Source of the DNA: Streptomyces polyasparticus
Lineage (GTDB): Bacteria > Actinomycetota > Actinomycetes > Streptomycetales > Streptomycetaceae
Direction of reading: 5' to 3'
DNA length: 64,000 nt
NCBI RefSeq assembly: GCF_014493765.1
Contig: NZ_JACTVJ010000024.1
Location: 1-64,000 of the forward strand
The position numbers and the translations under genes were made by a program. The notes under the pieces were generated by a model that was not told the DNA's origin, did not search any database, and saw only the letters and a list, made by a program, of their open reading frames with translations. Within the stretch, counting starts at the first letter, position 1; each line of letters opens with the position of its first letter. Shown one piece after another: positions 9,842-20,501 of this stretch.

Positions 9842-11687
9842 ACGTGTGGGGCGCGGGCGGCTCGCGGTGCGGAAGTTCGCGCTGCTCGGCTGTGGCGGTG
9901 TGCTGCTCGCAGGCTGTGCGTCGATGCCGACCAGTGGTGAGCCCGAGGCGGTGAACGCATCGCCGAACGAGCCGCTGGTCCGGGTGTACGCGGCGCCGCC
10001 CAAGGCGAATGCCCGCCCCAACGAGATCATCGACGGCTTCCTCCAGACCCTGACCGGCAACGACCCCGATTACTCGATCGCGCGCAAGTACCTCACGGCC
10101 GAAGCGGCGAAGAGCTGGAATCCCGAGAGTCTGACGACGGTTCTCGAGGAGGGCCCGAAGACGCGGGCGCTGAGCCCTGTGCAGGAGCAGGAGACCGCGG
10201 TCAGTTACGGCTACGAGCTGAGCGGCGAGTCCGTGGCGACGATCGACGCCGACCACGCCTACCAGCCCGAGGCCAAGCGGTACAACGAGAGCATCCAGCT
10301 CGTGAAGGAGGGCGGGAAGTCCGGCCAGTGGCGGATCTCCGAGCCGCCGGTCGGTGTGGTGCTCGGCGAGTCCGACTTCCAGCGGCTGTACGAGTCGGTC
10401 AACAAGTACTACTTCGCGTCCAACATGGCGCCCGCGGGCGACGACCAGCCGCAGCCGCCGCCCCTGGTGGCCGATCCCGTCTATGTGCGCGGCGATCCGG
10501 AACCGCCGCTGGCCGATGTGGTCAAGGCGCTGCTCGCCGGGCCCACGAGCTGGCTCGATCCGGTGGTCTCCTCGCGTTTCCCGAGCGGTACGGCTCTGCG
10601 CAAGGGCACGAAGGAACTCAGCCCCGACGACCAGAAGCGGCTGCAGGTGCCGCTGAACAGCAAGGCCAACGGGATCAAGCGGGATCTTTGCAGGAAGATG
10701 GCCGCCCAGATCTACTTCACGCTCGACAACCTGGCCAAGCCGTCCGGGATCGACCAGGTGGAGCTGCTGCGTTCGGACGGGGAGTCCTCGCTGTGCGTGC
10801 TCGACAAGGCGGGGGCCCTGGCCCTGGCGCCCGACCCGGCGGGGGAGCCCGACCACCAGTACTTCATCGACAAGAAGCACCAGTTGGTGCGGATGCCGAA
10901 GAACCAGTCCGTGGTCGAACCGGTGCCGGGTGGGATCGGTTCGGGCAAGCAGCAGCTGCGTTCGGCCGCCGTCTCGCGTGACGAGAAGTGGGGCGCGGGC
11001 GTGTCCGGGGACGGGAGTTCGCTGTTCGTCGGCGGTCTTTACGAGGGCGCCGAGCTGGACAAGGCCAAGGTGACAAGCAAGGCGGCCAAGGAGAGCGAGC
11101 GGCTCACCGCGCCCAGTTGGGACGGGCGCGGCGACCTGTGGGTGGCCGACCAGGATCCCAAGAACCCGCGTCTGCTGTGGCTGGACAAGGGGCAGGGCGA
11201 CCCGGTCGAGGTCGAGTTCGACCGGCAGCTGGGTGAGGACGGCGAAGGCCGGATCAAGGCGGTACGGGTGGCTGCGGACGGGGTGCGCATCGCGCTGCTC
11301 GTCGAGCAGGACGGCAGGACCGGGCTGCGGATCGGCCGGGTCGAGCACCGGAGCAACGGCGGTACGCCGGAGATCGCCGTCACCGAACTGCGCGCCGCCG
11401 CACCGAACATGGAGGTCTCGGCCATGTCCTGGGCGGGCGGCAGCCGGCTGCTCGTGGTGGGCAAGGAGGCCGACGGGGTGAAGCAGATGCGGTTCGTGCA
11501 GAGTGACGGCTCGCTGCCCGATGTGACCTCGCTGCCGGGTCTGAACGAGGTCGCTTCGGTCGCGGCTTCCGAGAACCAGCAGCTGGCGCTTGTCGCGCAC
11601 TCCAAGGACGGCATCGTCCGGCGTGCCGAGGGCGAGGACTGGAAGCTGGTGGTCAAGGAGGGGGCCGCTCCGGTCTATCCGGGGTGA
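9831..11687 (+). CDS. lpqB: Lipoprotein LpqB, MtrAB accessory
   Basis: A 618-aa lipoprotein. The N-terminus carries basic residues, a hydrophobic stretch and the lipobox LLAGC with the lipidated cysteine at residue 29. The middle contains a GerMN-like region (about 190-310) and the C-terminal half is a repeat-rich beta-propeller-like domain. LpqB proteins act with the MtrAB system by interacting with the MtrB sensor domain. The GTG start at 9831 lies within the end of mtrB and is preceded by GGGGAGGG at good spacing. Confidence 0.95.
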   Translation: MGAERVGRGRLAVRKFALLGCGGVLLAGCASMPTSGEPEAVNASPNEPLVRVYAAPPKANARPNEIIDGFLQTLTGNDPDYSIARKYLTAEAAKSWNPESLTTVLEEGPKTRALSPVQEQETAVSYGYELSGESVATIDADHAYQPEAKRYNESIQLVKEGGKSGQWRISEPPVGVVLGESDFQRLYESVNKYYFASNMAPAGDDQPQPPPLVADPVYVRGDPEPPLADVVKALLAGPTSWLDPVVSSRFPSGTALRKGTKELSPDDQKRLQVPLNSKANGIKRDLCRKMAAQIYFTLDNLAKPSGIDQVELLRSDGESSLCVLDKAGALALAPDPAGEPDHQYFIDKKHQLVRMPKNQSVVEPVPGGIGSGKQQLRSAAVSRDEKWGAGVSGDGSSLFVGGLYEGAELDKAKVTSKAAKESERLTAPSWDGRGDLWVADQDPKNPRLLWLDKGQGDPVEVEFDRQLGEDGEGRIKAVRVAADGVRIALLVEQDGRTGLRIGRVEHRSNGGTPEIAVTELRAAAPNMEVSAMSWAGGSRLLVVGKEADGVKQMRFVQSDGSLPDVTSLPGLNEVASVAASENQQLALVAHSKDGIVRRAEGEDWKLVVKEGAAPVYPG

Positions 11688-11732
11688 GGCCTGAGGCCTG
11701 AAGTCGTTCAACCTCCCGTTTCCCGTGGGGAG

Positions 11733-11771
11733 TTGTCCACAGCACGGTCACGTTCCGTGCAGTTATCCACA
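11733..11771 (+). promoter_or_regulatory. Pair of DnaA boxes before comF
   Basis: TTGTCCACA (11733-11741) is the consensus Streptomyces DnaA box, and TTATCCACA (11763-11771) matches the general bacterial consensus. They have the same orientation, start 30 bp apart, and flank an inverted repeat GCACGG (11742-11747) / CCGTGC (11755-11760). They lie between lpqB and comF, away from any origin-like cluster. Confidence 0.6.
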
Positions 11772-11810
11772 GGGGTGGCCGGACTTCATCGTCCTTGGCA
11801 CAGTGGGGAC

Positions 11811-12578
11811 ATGCGGGGGTGGTGGCAGGACTTCACCGACCTGGTGCTGCCGGCCGACTGCGGTGGCTGCGGTCGCGCCCGTACGACGCTGTGCGAGCCC
11901 TGTCGCAGAGCGCTGTACGGAGCCGTGCCGCGGCGGGTGCGCCCGATGCCCGCGCCGCCGGGGCTGCCCGCCGTGCACGCGGCGGCGCCCTATGCGGACG
12001 CGGTGCGCGCGGTGCTGCTCGCGCACAAGGAGCGGGGCGCCCTGGTCCTGGCGGGAGCGCTGGGCGAGGCGCTTGCCGGTGCGGTGCGTGCGGGAGCGGC
12101 CGCGTATCCGCCGGCAGGGCCGCTGCTGCTCGTGCCCGTGCCTTCGGCTCGGCGGGCCACGGCGGCGCGCGGGCACGACCCGGTGCGGCGGATCGCCCTG
12201 GCCGCGAGCCGGGCGCTGCGGCGCGACGGTGTGCCGGCGCGGGTGCTGCCCGTGTTGCGGCAGCGGCGGGCGGTGGCGGATCAGTCGGGTCTCGACGCGC
12301 GACGGAGGCTGATGAACCTGACGGGTGCACTGGACGTAGTTCCGGGCAGGGAACGGTTGTTGGCCGCGGGACGGGTGGTGTTGGTGGACGACCTCATGAC
12401 CACCGGCGCATCACTGACCGAAGCGGCCCGTGCATTGCGCGCCGTAGCGCCGGCACAAAGGGCGGTCCGCACGGCGGGCGCGGAAAGTGCGAGGAGTGCG
12501 GGAAGCGGGGGAATGCATCGAACACAGGCCGCGGTCGTTGCCGCTTCACCGGATTCTTTCGAAATAAACCGGAACTGA
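11811..12578 (+). CDS. comF: ComF-family phosphoribosyltransferase
   Basis: A 255-aa protein of the ComF/GntX family. A four-cysteine zinc-binding motif (CGGCGRARTTLCEPC) is near the N-terminus and a PRPP-binding type-I phosphoribosyltransferase loop, VVLVDDLMTTGASL, is at about residues 189-202. The physiological substrate is not established; competence-related roles are known only in naturally transformable bacteria. The ATG at 11811 has no clear Shine-Dalgarno; CACAGT ends 7 nt upstream, so a leaderless transcript is possible. It sits downstream of two DnaA boxes. Confidence 0.88.
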   Translation: MRGWWQDFTDLVLPADCGGCGRARTTLCEPCRRALYGAVPRRVRPMPAPPGLPAVHAAAPYADAVRAVLLAHKERGALVLAGALGEALAGAVRAGAAAYPPAGPLLLVPVPSARRATAARGHDPVRRIALAASRALRRDGVPARVLPVLRQRRAVADQSGLDARRRLMNLTGALDVVPGRERLLAAGRVVLVDDLMTTGASLTEAARALRAVAPAQRAVRTAGAESARSAGSGGMHRTQAAVVAASPDSFEINRN

Positions 12579-12930
12579 CTGAGAACTTGCATCGTTGCAG
12601 GTAGTGAGAGTGCGCTTTCACCTGAACGGAGGTACGCGGCAGTAGAGGGTGACGACATACGTCCGGGCGAGATATGTTCGGTTGTGAGGACTCCGGAGAA
12701 GCTTCGAAGAATCTTTCCGGGATGTACGCCTCGTATATCCGAATGCCGCGCTGCCGTGATTGCCGAGAGGTCTCGTCAATCACCCGTAAGCGGTGGGGTG
12801 GAGATCTTGTCCACGGGGGAGGAGGAGGTGGAAGTCACCGAGTCCGAGGCTCCGGGGCTCACCGGAGTCTGGTGCAAAAGGGAGATGCTCCGCCTGTAGC
12901 GAGCGGAGCTATCCGGGAACGGAGTTCTGC
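12579..12930. other. Gene-free leader region of hpf
   Basis: About 350 bp without a convincing gene. It is less GC-rich than its surroundings in its first half, as expected for promoters. Near its end there are two hairpins: CTCCGG/CCGGAG at about 12849-12867, and GCTCCGC (12887-12893) with GCGGAGC (12903-12909), the latter ending 21 nt before the hpf GTG. A near-match DnaA box, TTGTCCACG, is at about 12808. Short frames here lack coding character. I see a probable structured 5' leader, not a gene. Confidence 0.45.
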
Positions 12931-13629
12931 GTGGACATCGTCGTCAAGGGCCGCAAGACCGAGGTGCCCGAGCGGTTCCGCAAGCACGTGGCCGAGAAGC
13001 TGAAGCTGGAGAAGATCCAGAAGCTCGATGGCAAGGTGATCAGCCTCGACGTCGAGGTGTCCAAGGAGCCCAACCCCCGTCAGGCCGACCGCAGCGACCG
13101 GGTGGAAATCACTCTGCGTTCGCGCGGACCGGTGATCCGGGCCGAGGCATCCGCGAGCGACCCCTATGCGGCGCTTGATCTGGCACAGGAGAAGCTCGAA
13201 GCCCGGCTGCGCAAGCAGCACAGCAAGCGCTCGACCCGGCGTGGCAACGGCAGGCTGTCGGCGGCCGAGGTGGCCGACCGTATCCCGGGCGCCGCGACGC
13301 TCAACGGGGACGGCACGCCTGTCACCGACGAGGACGAGGGTGTACCCACCAAGCGCATCGGCTCGCTCGAGATCCAGGGCGAAGGCCCGCTGATCGTCCG
13401 CGAGAAGACGCACGTGGCGGCCCCGATGTCGCTCGACCAGGCGCTCTACGAGATGGAGCTGGTCGGGCACGACTTCTATCTGTTCGTCGACTCCGAGACC
13501 AAGGAACCGAGCGTCGTCTACCGGCGACACGCGTACGACTACGGCGTGATCCACCTGAACACGGACCCGATGGTGGCCAAGGCCGATTCGGACGGGTCGC
13601 CCGGTGCGGGCGGTGCGCTCGGCGGCTGA
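12931..13629 (+). CDS. hpf: Long-form ribosome hibernation promoting factor
   Basis: A 232-aa cytoplasmic HPF/RaiA-like protein. The N-terminal S30AE domain (about 1-105) begins MDIVVKGRKTEVPERFRKHV and binds the 30S decoding region. A charged linker (about 105-170) leads to the C-terminal dimerisation domain (about 175-225; SLDQALYEMELVGHDFYLF). Long-form HPF dimerises 70S ribosomes into inactive 100S particles during stress and stationary phase. The GTG at 12931 is preceded by GGAG at 8 nt. The long structured leader suggests growth-phase or stress regulation. Confidence 0.94.
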   Translation: MDIVVKGRKTEVPERFRKHVAEKLKLEKIQKLDGKVISLDVEVSKEPNPRQADRSDRVEITLRSRGPVIRAEASASDPYAALDLAQEKLEARLRKQHSKRSTRRGNGRLSAAEVADRIPGAATLNGDGTPVTDEDEGVPTKRIGSLEIQGEGPLIVREKTHVAAPMSLDQALYEMELVGHDFYLFVDSETKEPSVVYRRHAYDYGVIHLNTDPMVAKADSDGSPGAGGALGG

Positions 13630-13652
13630 TGTGCCACGGTGATCCACCGTTC

Positions 13653-13690
13653 GGTGCCCCTGGGGACGGACAAGCGCCCCCGGGGGCACC
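13653..13690 (+). terminator. Terminator hairpin after hpf
   Basis: GGTGCCCCTGGGG (13653-13665) pairs with CCCC (13678-13681) plus GGGGGCACC (13682-13690), a 13-bp stem including one G-T wobble, with a 12-nt loop. No strong U-tract follows, which is common for Streptomyces terminators. Confidence 0.65.
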
Positions 13691-13751
13691 GGTGTGCGAC
13701 CCCTTGGGGCACTGCGCCGGCGTCCCGGCATGAAATCATGGCCTTCGCAGA

Positions 13752-13780
13752 CCAACCCGCTTACTGCCGAAGCGGGTTGG
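13752..13780. terminator. Second strong hairpin between hpf and the response regulator
   Basis: CCAACCCGCTT (13752-13762) and AAGCGGGTTGG (13770-13780) form a perfect 11-bp stem around a 7-nt loop. It lies 37 nt before the start of the response-regulator gene. It may back up termination of hpf or form a 5' leader structure for the next gene. Confidence 0.55.
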
Positions 13781-13817
13781 CGGACCACACAGGCCTCGGC
13801 CTTCAGGGGGAGGAACG

Positions 13818-14579
13818 ATGGCGGACAGTTTCGGACCGATGCGTGACGCGGACGCCGGTGACGGCGCTCGCGTCGGAGCGGGCATCGGCCAGAACGCCGA
13901 CCTGGACGCCGCGCGCAAGGAACCGATCCGGGTGCTTGTCGTGGACGACCACGCCTTGTTCCGCAGGGGCCTCGAGATCGTCCTCGCGCAGGAGGAGGAC
14001 ATCCAGGTGGTCGGTGAGGCCGGGGACGGCGCGGAGGCCGTGGACAAGGCCGCGGATCTGCTGCCCGACATCGTCCTCATGGACGTACGGATGCCCAAGC
14101 GCGGCGGCATCGAGGCCTGCACCTCGATCAAGGAAGTGGCCCCCAGCGCGAAGATCATCATGCTGACGATCAGCGATGAAGAGGCCGATCTCTACGATGC
14201 GATCAAAGCCGGCGCCACCGGCTATCTGCTCAAGGAGATCTCCACCGACGAGGTGGCCACGGCCATTCGCGCGGTGGCGGACGGGCAGTCGCAGATCAGT
14301 CCGTCGATGGCCTCGAAGCTGCTCACCGAGTTCAAGTCGATGATCCAGCGCACCGACGAACGCCGGCTTGTGCCCGCGCCGCGGCTGACCGACCGCGAGC
14401 TCGAAGTCCTGAAGCTGGTGGCGACCGGGATGAACAACCGGGATATCGCCAAGGAGCTCTTCATCTCCGAGAACACCGTGAAGAACCACGTGCGCAACAT
14501 CCTGGAGAAGCTGCAGCTGCACTCCCGGATGGAGGCCGTGGTCTACGCGATGCGGGAGAAGATTCTCGAGATCCGGTGA
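13818..14579 (+). CDS. NarL/LuxR-type response regulator, orphan
   Basis: A 253-aa response regulator. A 30-residue acidic/glycine-rich extension precedes the receiver domain (about 36-150), which has the VVDDH pocket, phosphoacceptor Asp89 in IVLMDVRMP, and Lys in LLKE. The LuxR-type HTH (about 190-250) shows LTDRELEVLKLVATG and NTVKNHVRNILEKL. The start follows a strong AGGGGGAGGAACG site. No sensor kinase gene is adjacent, so its partner is elsewhere or it is an orphan. The target genes are unknown. Confidence 0.93.
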   Translation: MADSFGPMRDADAGDGARVGAGIGQNADLDAARKEPIRVLVVDDHALFRRGLEIVLAQEEDIQVVGEAGDGAEAVDKAADLLPDIVLMDVRMPKRGGIEACTSIKEVAPSAKIIMLTISDEEADLYDAIKAGATGYLLKEISTDEVATAIRAVADGQSQISPSMASKLLTEFKSMIQRTDERRLVPAPRLTDRELEVLKLVATGMNNRDIAKELFISENTVKNHVRNILEKLQLHSRMEAVVYAMREKILEIR

Positions 14580-14622
14580 GATCTGGTGAGAGCCGGTTAG
14601 GCGGCGGTGCCCCCCGTAACGC

Positions 14623-15807
14623 CTACGCGGTGAGTGTCTTCACCGCCGCGGTCAGCGGTGCCTGCAGCTCCACCGGGGTGACCTTCTCCACGCGTACGGA
14701 ACTGCAGCCCACCCAGCTCGCGGCCTCCACCAGCGCCGCGGCCATCGGCTCCACCGCCTTTGCGGTGTCGAGCGAGGCATGCCGGGCCACGAGCGTGCTG
14801 CCCTCGCGCGCCGGGTCCACCCGGCCGAGCAGCCGGCCGCCGGAGAGCAGGGGCATCGCGAAGTAGCCGTACACCCGCTTCGGCTTGGGGACATACGCCT
14901 CGAGCCGGTGGGTGAAGCCGAAGATCCGCTCCGTACGGGCCCGTTCCCAGATCAGGGAGTCGAAGGGGGACAGGAGCGTGGTGCGGTGGCGGCCGCGCGG
15001 CGTGCCGGCGAGCGCCGCCGGGTCGGCCCAGGCGGGCTTGCCCCAGCCCTCGACCTCCACCGGGACCAGGCCGGAGTCCGCCACCACCGCGTCGAACTGC
15101 TCGCTCTTGAGCCGGTGATAGTCGGCGATGTCCGCGCGCGTGCCCACGCCGAGCGCCTCGCCGGACTGCCGTACGAGACGGCGCAGGCACTCGTGGTCGT
15201 CGAGGTCGTCATGGAGCAGCCGGTCGGGGACGGCGCGCTCGGCCAGGTCGTACACGCGCTTCCAGCTGCGGCGCTCGGTGCAGACCACCTCGCCGTACAT
15301 CAGCGCGCGCTCCACGGCGATCTTGGAGTCGGACCAGTCCCACCACTCGCCCTTGTTCTTCGCGCCGCCCAGCTCGGTGGCCGTGAGCGGGCCTTCGGTC
15401 CGCAGCTGCTTGATGACCTGCTCGTACGCGCCGTCGGCCAGCTGGTGGTTCCAGTGCGGGCGGCCCCGGTACGCGCGGCGGCGGAACGCGAAGAGCGGCC
15501 ACTCCTCGACGGGCAGGATGCAGGCGGCGTGCGACCAGTACTCAAAGGCGTGCGGTTCGCCCGAGGGGCCCGGCGTCCAGTACGCGTCCTCGACCGTCCT
15601 GCGGCCGACCGCGCCGAGGCGCGCGTACGGGATCAGCTCATGGGAGCGGGCGAGCACCGAGATCGTGTCGAGCTGGACCGACCCCAGGTGGCGCAGCACT
15701 CCGCGCACGCCCGCGCGCCGGTCGGGGGCTCCGAGGAACCCCTGGGCGCGCAGGGCGATACGGCGGGCGTCGTCGGCGGAGAGGGCGACGTCGGGCGTGG
15801 AGGTCAT
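14623..15807 (-). CDS. YcaQ-like crosslink-repair DNA glycosylase
   Basis: A 394-aa winged-helix (HTH_42) DNA glycosylase of the YcaQ/AlkX superfamily, which unhooks interstrand crosslinks and removes bulky alkylated bases. The diagnostic catalytic motif is present as Gln45-Leu46-Asp47 (SVQLDTI), matching the YcaQ-type QxD form rather than the QxQ form of AlkZ self-resistance enzymes. The family stretches EYWSHAA and LLSPFDSLIW are also visible. The ATG at 15807 has no leader: a damage-type promoter ends 7 nt upstream. The gene is convergent with the response regulator. Promoter and protein function agree on a DNA-damage role. Confidence 0.9.
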   Translation of the reverse strand: MTSTPDVALSADDARRIALRAQGFLGAPDRRAGVRGVLRHLGSVQLDTISVLARSHELIPYARLGAVGRRTVEDAYWTPGPSGEPHAFEYWSHAACILPVEEWPLFAFRRRAYRGRPHWNHQLADGAYEQVIKQLRTEGPLTATELGGAKNKGEWWDWSDSKIAVERALMYGEVVCTERRSWKRVYDLAERAVPDRLLHDDLDDHECLRRLVRQSGEALGVGTRADIADYHRLKSEQFDAVVADSGLVPVEVEGWGKPAWADPAALAGTPRGRHRTTLLSPFDSLIWERARTERIFGFTHRLEAYVPKPKRVYGYFAMPLLSGGRLLGRVDPAREGSTLVARHASLDTAKAVEPMAAALVEAASWVGCSSVRVEKVTPVELQAPLTAAVKTLTA

Positions 15808-15813
15808 GCACGT

Positions 15814-15836
15814 ACGGTACGAGCCGGCACTGACAA
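15814..15836 (-). promoter_or_regulatory. RecA-NDp/PafBC-type promoter of the YcaQ-like gene
   Basis: On the minus strand, TTGTCAGTG (15836-15828), an 8-nt spacer and TACCGT (15819-15814) reproduce the actinobacterial LexA-independent DNA-damage promoter motif TTGTCRGTG-N8-TAnnnT without mismatch. The ATG of the glycosylase gene begins 7 nt after the -10, so transcription should start on the start codon. Confidence 0.82.
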
Positions 15837-15877
15837 TCGGCGTGCGGGGCCGTGCAGTTGTCGGCCGGGCAGCGGCG

Positions 15878-15942
15878 CTGTCAGTGGTCGCCGATAGCCT
15901 GAGAAGGGCTTCGGCCCCCGGGCGGGAGGGGACTGTTTCCGG
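15878..15942 (+). repeat. Damage-promoter repeat, copy 1
   Basis: CTGTCAGTG (15878-15886), an 8-nt spacer and TAGCCT (15895-15900) match the RecA-NDp promoter form on the plus strand. A GGGC-TTCG-GCCC hairpin and a GGGCGGGAGGGG stretch follow. The whole block from 15879 to 15942 is about 90 % identical to 48317-48377. No plus-strand gene lies downstream; transcription would run antisense into the GNAT gene. Confidence 0.6.
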
Positions 15943-15979
15943 CCCAGTGACGGGGTGGCCGGGCGAACGGACCGCAGCC

Positions 15980-16549
15980 TCACCCCTCCGAAGGCACGTA
16001 CGGATCCTGCGACGGCAGTCCGAGGTCGCCCGGCAGCAGCGAGGCGACCCAGCAGTCGGTGCGGGTGCCCTTGTTGAGGAGGGCCGAGCGCAGGGTGCCC
16101 TCCATGGTGAAGCCCGCGTTCTCGGCGACCTTGCGCGAGGCGTGGTTGCCGACCTCGGCCTTCCACTCGATGCGGTCGACGCGCAGCTCCTCGAAGCCCC
16201 AGCGGGTCACCGCGCGCACGGCCTCCGTCATATAGCCACGGCCGCGGTGTTCCTTGACGGCCCAGAAGCCGATCTCGCGGGCGTTGCCCACCCGTTCCAT
16301 CAGGCCGGTGACCGCCACGAGCCGGCCCTCCTTGTCCAGCACGGCGAAGCAGTACTCCTTGCCGGTGGCCCAGGCCTCGGGGGCGATCGTGCCGGCGAAC
16401 ATCTCCGCGTCCTCGCGGCGGTACGGCACGGGGACGGTGGTCCAGCGGGCGACCTCCGGGTCCTGGCACGCCGCGTACACGGCGTCGATGTGCTGCGGGC
16501 CGAGGGGCTCGAGGGTGAGGCGGTCGGTGGTGAGCGTGACGTGATCCAT
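15980..16549 (-). CDS. GNAT N-acetyltransferase, RimJ/RimL-like
   Basis: A 189-aa acetyltransferase of the GNAT fold. Motif B/A features are visible: the strand [22 protein letters not shown] with the acetyl-CoA-binding RGRGYM turn, and the later [17 protein letters not shown] typical of RimJ/RimL relatives that acetylate alpha-amino groups of ribosomal or other proteins. The substrate cannot be named. The start MDHVTL at 16549 is chosen because the family N-terminus (TDRLTLEPL) follows directly; the longer open frame upstream has no conserved sequence. Confidence 0.85.
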   Translation of the reverse strand: MDHVTLTTDRLTLEPLGPQHIDAVYAACQDPEVARWTTVPVPYRREDAEMFAGTIAPEAWATGKEYCFAVLDKEGRLVAVTGLMERVGNAREIGFWAVKEHRGRGYMTEAVRAVTRWGFEELRVDRIEWKAEVGNHASRKVAENAGFTMEGTLRSALLNKGTRTDCWVASLLPGDLGLPSQDPYVPSEG

Positions 16550-16717
16550 CAGCGGATTCTTGCTGCGGCGGTGAGCGGAGGCCAGAGGTTTTCGCTCTGG
16601 GCTTGGGGCGGGCCGGGGCACGGCGGGGACGAGCAGGCACAGGGGTGCCCGGCACCTTCTGCGGCCCCTGTCCGTTGGACCTGATGGTGGACCTCCCGAG
16701 GTGGCGGGCGTCTCGCA

Positions 16718-16723
16718 TACGAT
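16718..16723 (+). promoter_or_regulatory. Candidate -10 element for secA
   Basis: TACGAT at 16718-16723 lies in the 260-bp region between the divergent GNAT gene and secA and resembles a vegetative -10. No good -35 is visible at 16-18 bp upstream. It would give an 80-nt leader. Confidence 0.3.
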
Positions 16724-16809
16724 GGCCGTTGCGGTGGGTGCGCCTACCGTTCCTGCACCACCACAAAACGACCGCCCAGGCCGCCCGACCGGCAAGGAGA
16801 CCAACCCTC

Positions 16810-19671
<2,862 letters not shown>

Positions 19672-19688
19672 GTATCGGCAGTACGTGG

Positions 19689-19722
19689 CCGGGGTCCCGC
19701 AGGTGTGCGGGGCCCCGGTTTC
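19689..19722 (+). terminator. Intrinsic terminator after secA
   Basis: CCGGGGTCCCGCA (19689-19701) and TGCGGGGCCCCGG (19706-19718) form a 13-bp stem with one wobble pair and a 4-nt loop, followed by TTTCGTTT. It ends secA, and may also serve the convergent Rv3235-family gene. Confidence 0.85.
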
Positions 19723-19764
19723 GTTTGTGCGCTGCGGCTTCGGTTCGCTGTCGTACGGGGTGCC

Positions 19765-20202
19765 TCAGGCCGGTGAGCCGACCTCGATGGCGGCGCACTT
19801 CCAGCGCAGGTCGGTGCCCTGTTCCAGGCGGAAGGCCATGGCCCTGAGCTGGTCGCCGGCGGCGATCCGGGCGAACGCCTCGATCACGCCGTCCTCGGGC
19901 CGGTGTTCGCCGCAGTCGCGGATGACAGGGCGGGTGCCCCGGGTGCGCAGCGGACTGCGGGGGGCGAGCATCGCGAGCTGCTCGTAGGCGTCGCCGACGG
20001 TGTGACTGAGCATCCAGTGCACGGGACGCTGGCCGCTCAGTACGGCAAGGAGCCGCTCGGCGAACCAGTAGCGGATGACCGCCGGGCGCTGCTGCACGGG
20101 AACGCGGCGGGGTTCCCCCGGGCGGCGCGGGTCGCGCCGGGAGGCCGGGCCGCGGGGTGCGGGCTTGCGGCGATACGTCGGGTGGGCCGTGTTTCCGGTC
20201 AT
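19765..20202 (-). CDS. Rv3235 family protein
   Basis: A 145-aa small basic protein of the family that sits next to secA in many actinobacteria (mycobacterial Rv3235 relatives). Residues 1 to about 40 are rich in Arg and Pro. The remainder carries a conserved core (LLAVLSGQRPVHWMLSHT) and ends with a compact domain containing LRAMAFRLEQ and RWKCAAIEVG. The location beside secA suggests a secretion or envelope role, but no function is established. ATG at 20202 follows GGGGAC. No signal peptide is visible. Confidence 0.82.
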   Translation of the reverse strand: MTGNTAHPTYRRKPAPRGPASRRDPRRPGEPRRVPVQQRPAVIRYWFAERLLAVLSGQRPVHWMLSHTVGDAYEQLAMLAPRSPLRTRGTRPVIRDCGEHRPEDGVIEAFARIAAGDQLRAMAFRLEQGTDLRWKCAAIEVGSPA

Positions 20203-20501
20203 GGCAAGTCCCCGTTCTGCCTGGCCGGGCGTTGTTACCCGGCGGTAGCTCCTGGGGATCTTGTACGGGCGGTCGGGGTGTGGCCGCAATCGCCGGCCCG
20301 CAGGGGCGGGGGCCTCGGGGGAGTTCACCTATCAGGGTGGCCGGGCGCCGAGGCGGTGGGGCTGGGCATGGCCGGAAGGGGCGCCGGGTTGACGGTTCGC
20401 GTTGCTCTGGCGGCCGCTCGAAAGGGGACTCCCGCACGTATCCTGAAGGCCTTCCCACGCGACTGGGGAATCTTCATCCCGATGACGAAAGCGGCGGCTC
20501 C

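Noticed and set aside
12674-13003. A 109-codon frame in the hpf leader
   Set aside because: Codon use is not Streptomyces-like and it runs into hpf in another frame; there is no ribosome site.
14598-14625. TAGGCG/CGCCTA inverted repeat as a terminator between the response regulator and the glycosylase gene
   Set aside because: Only 6 bp with a 16-nt loop and it overlaps a stop codon; too weak to call.
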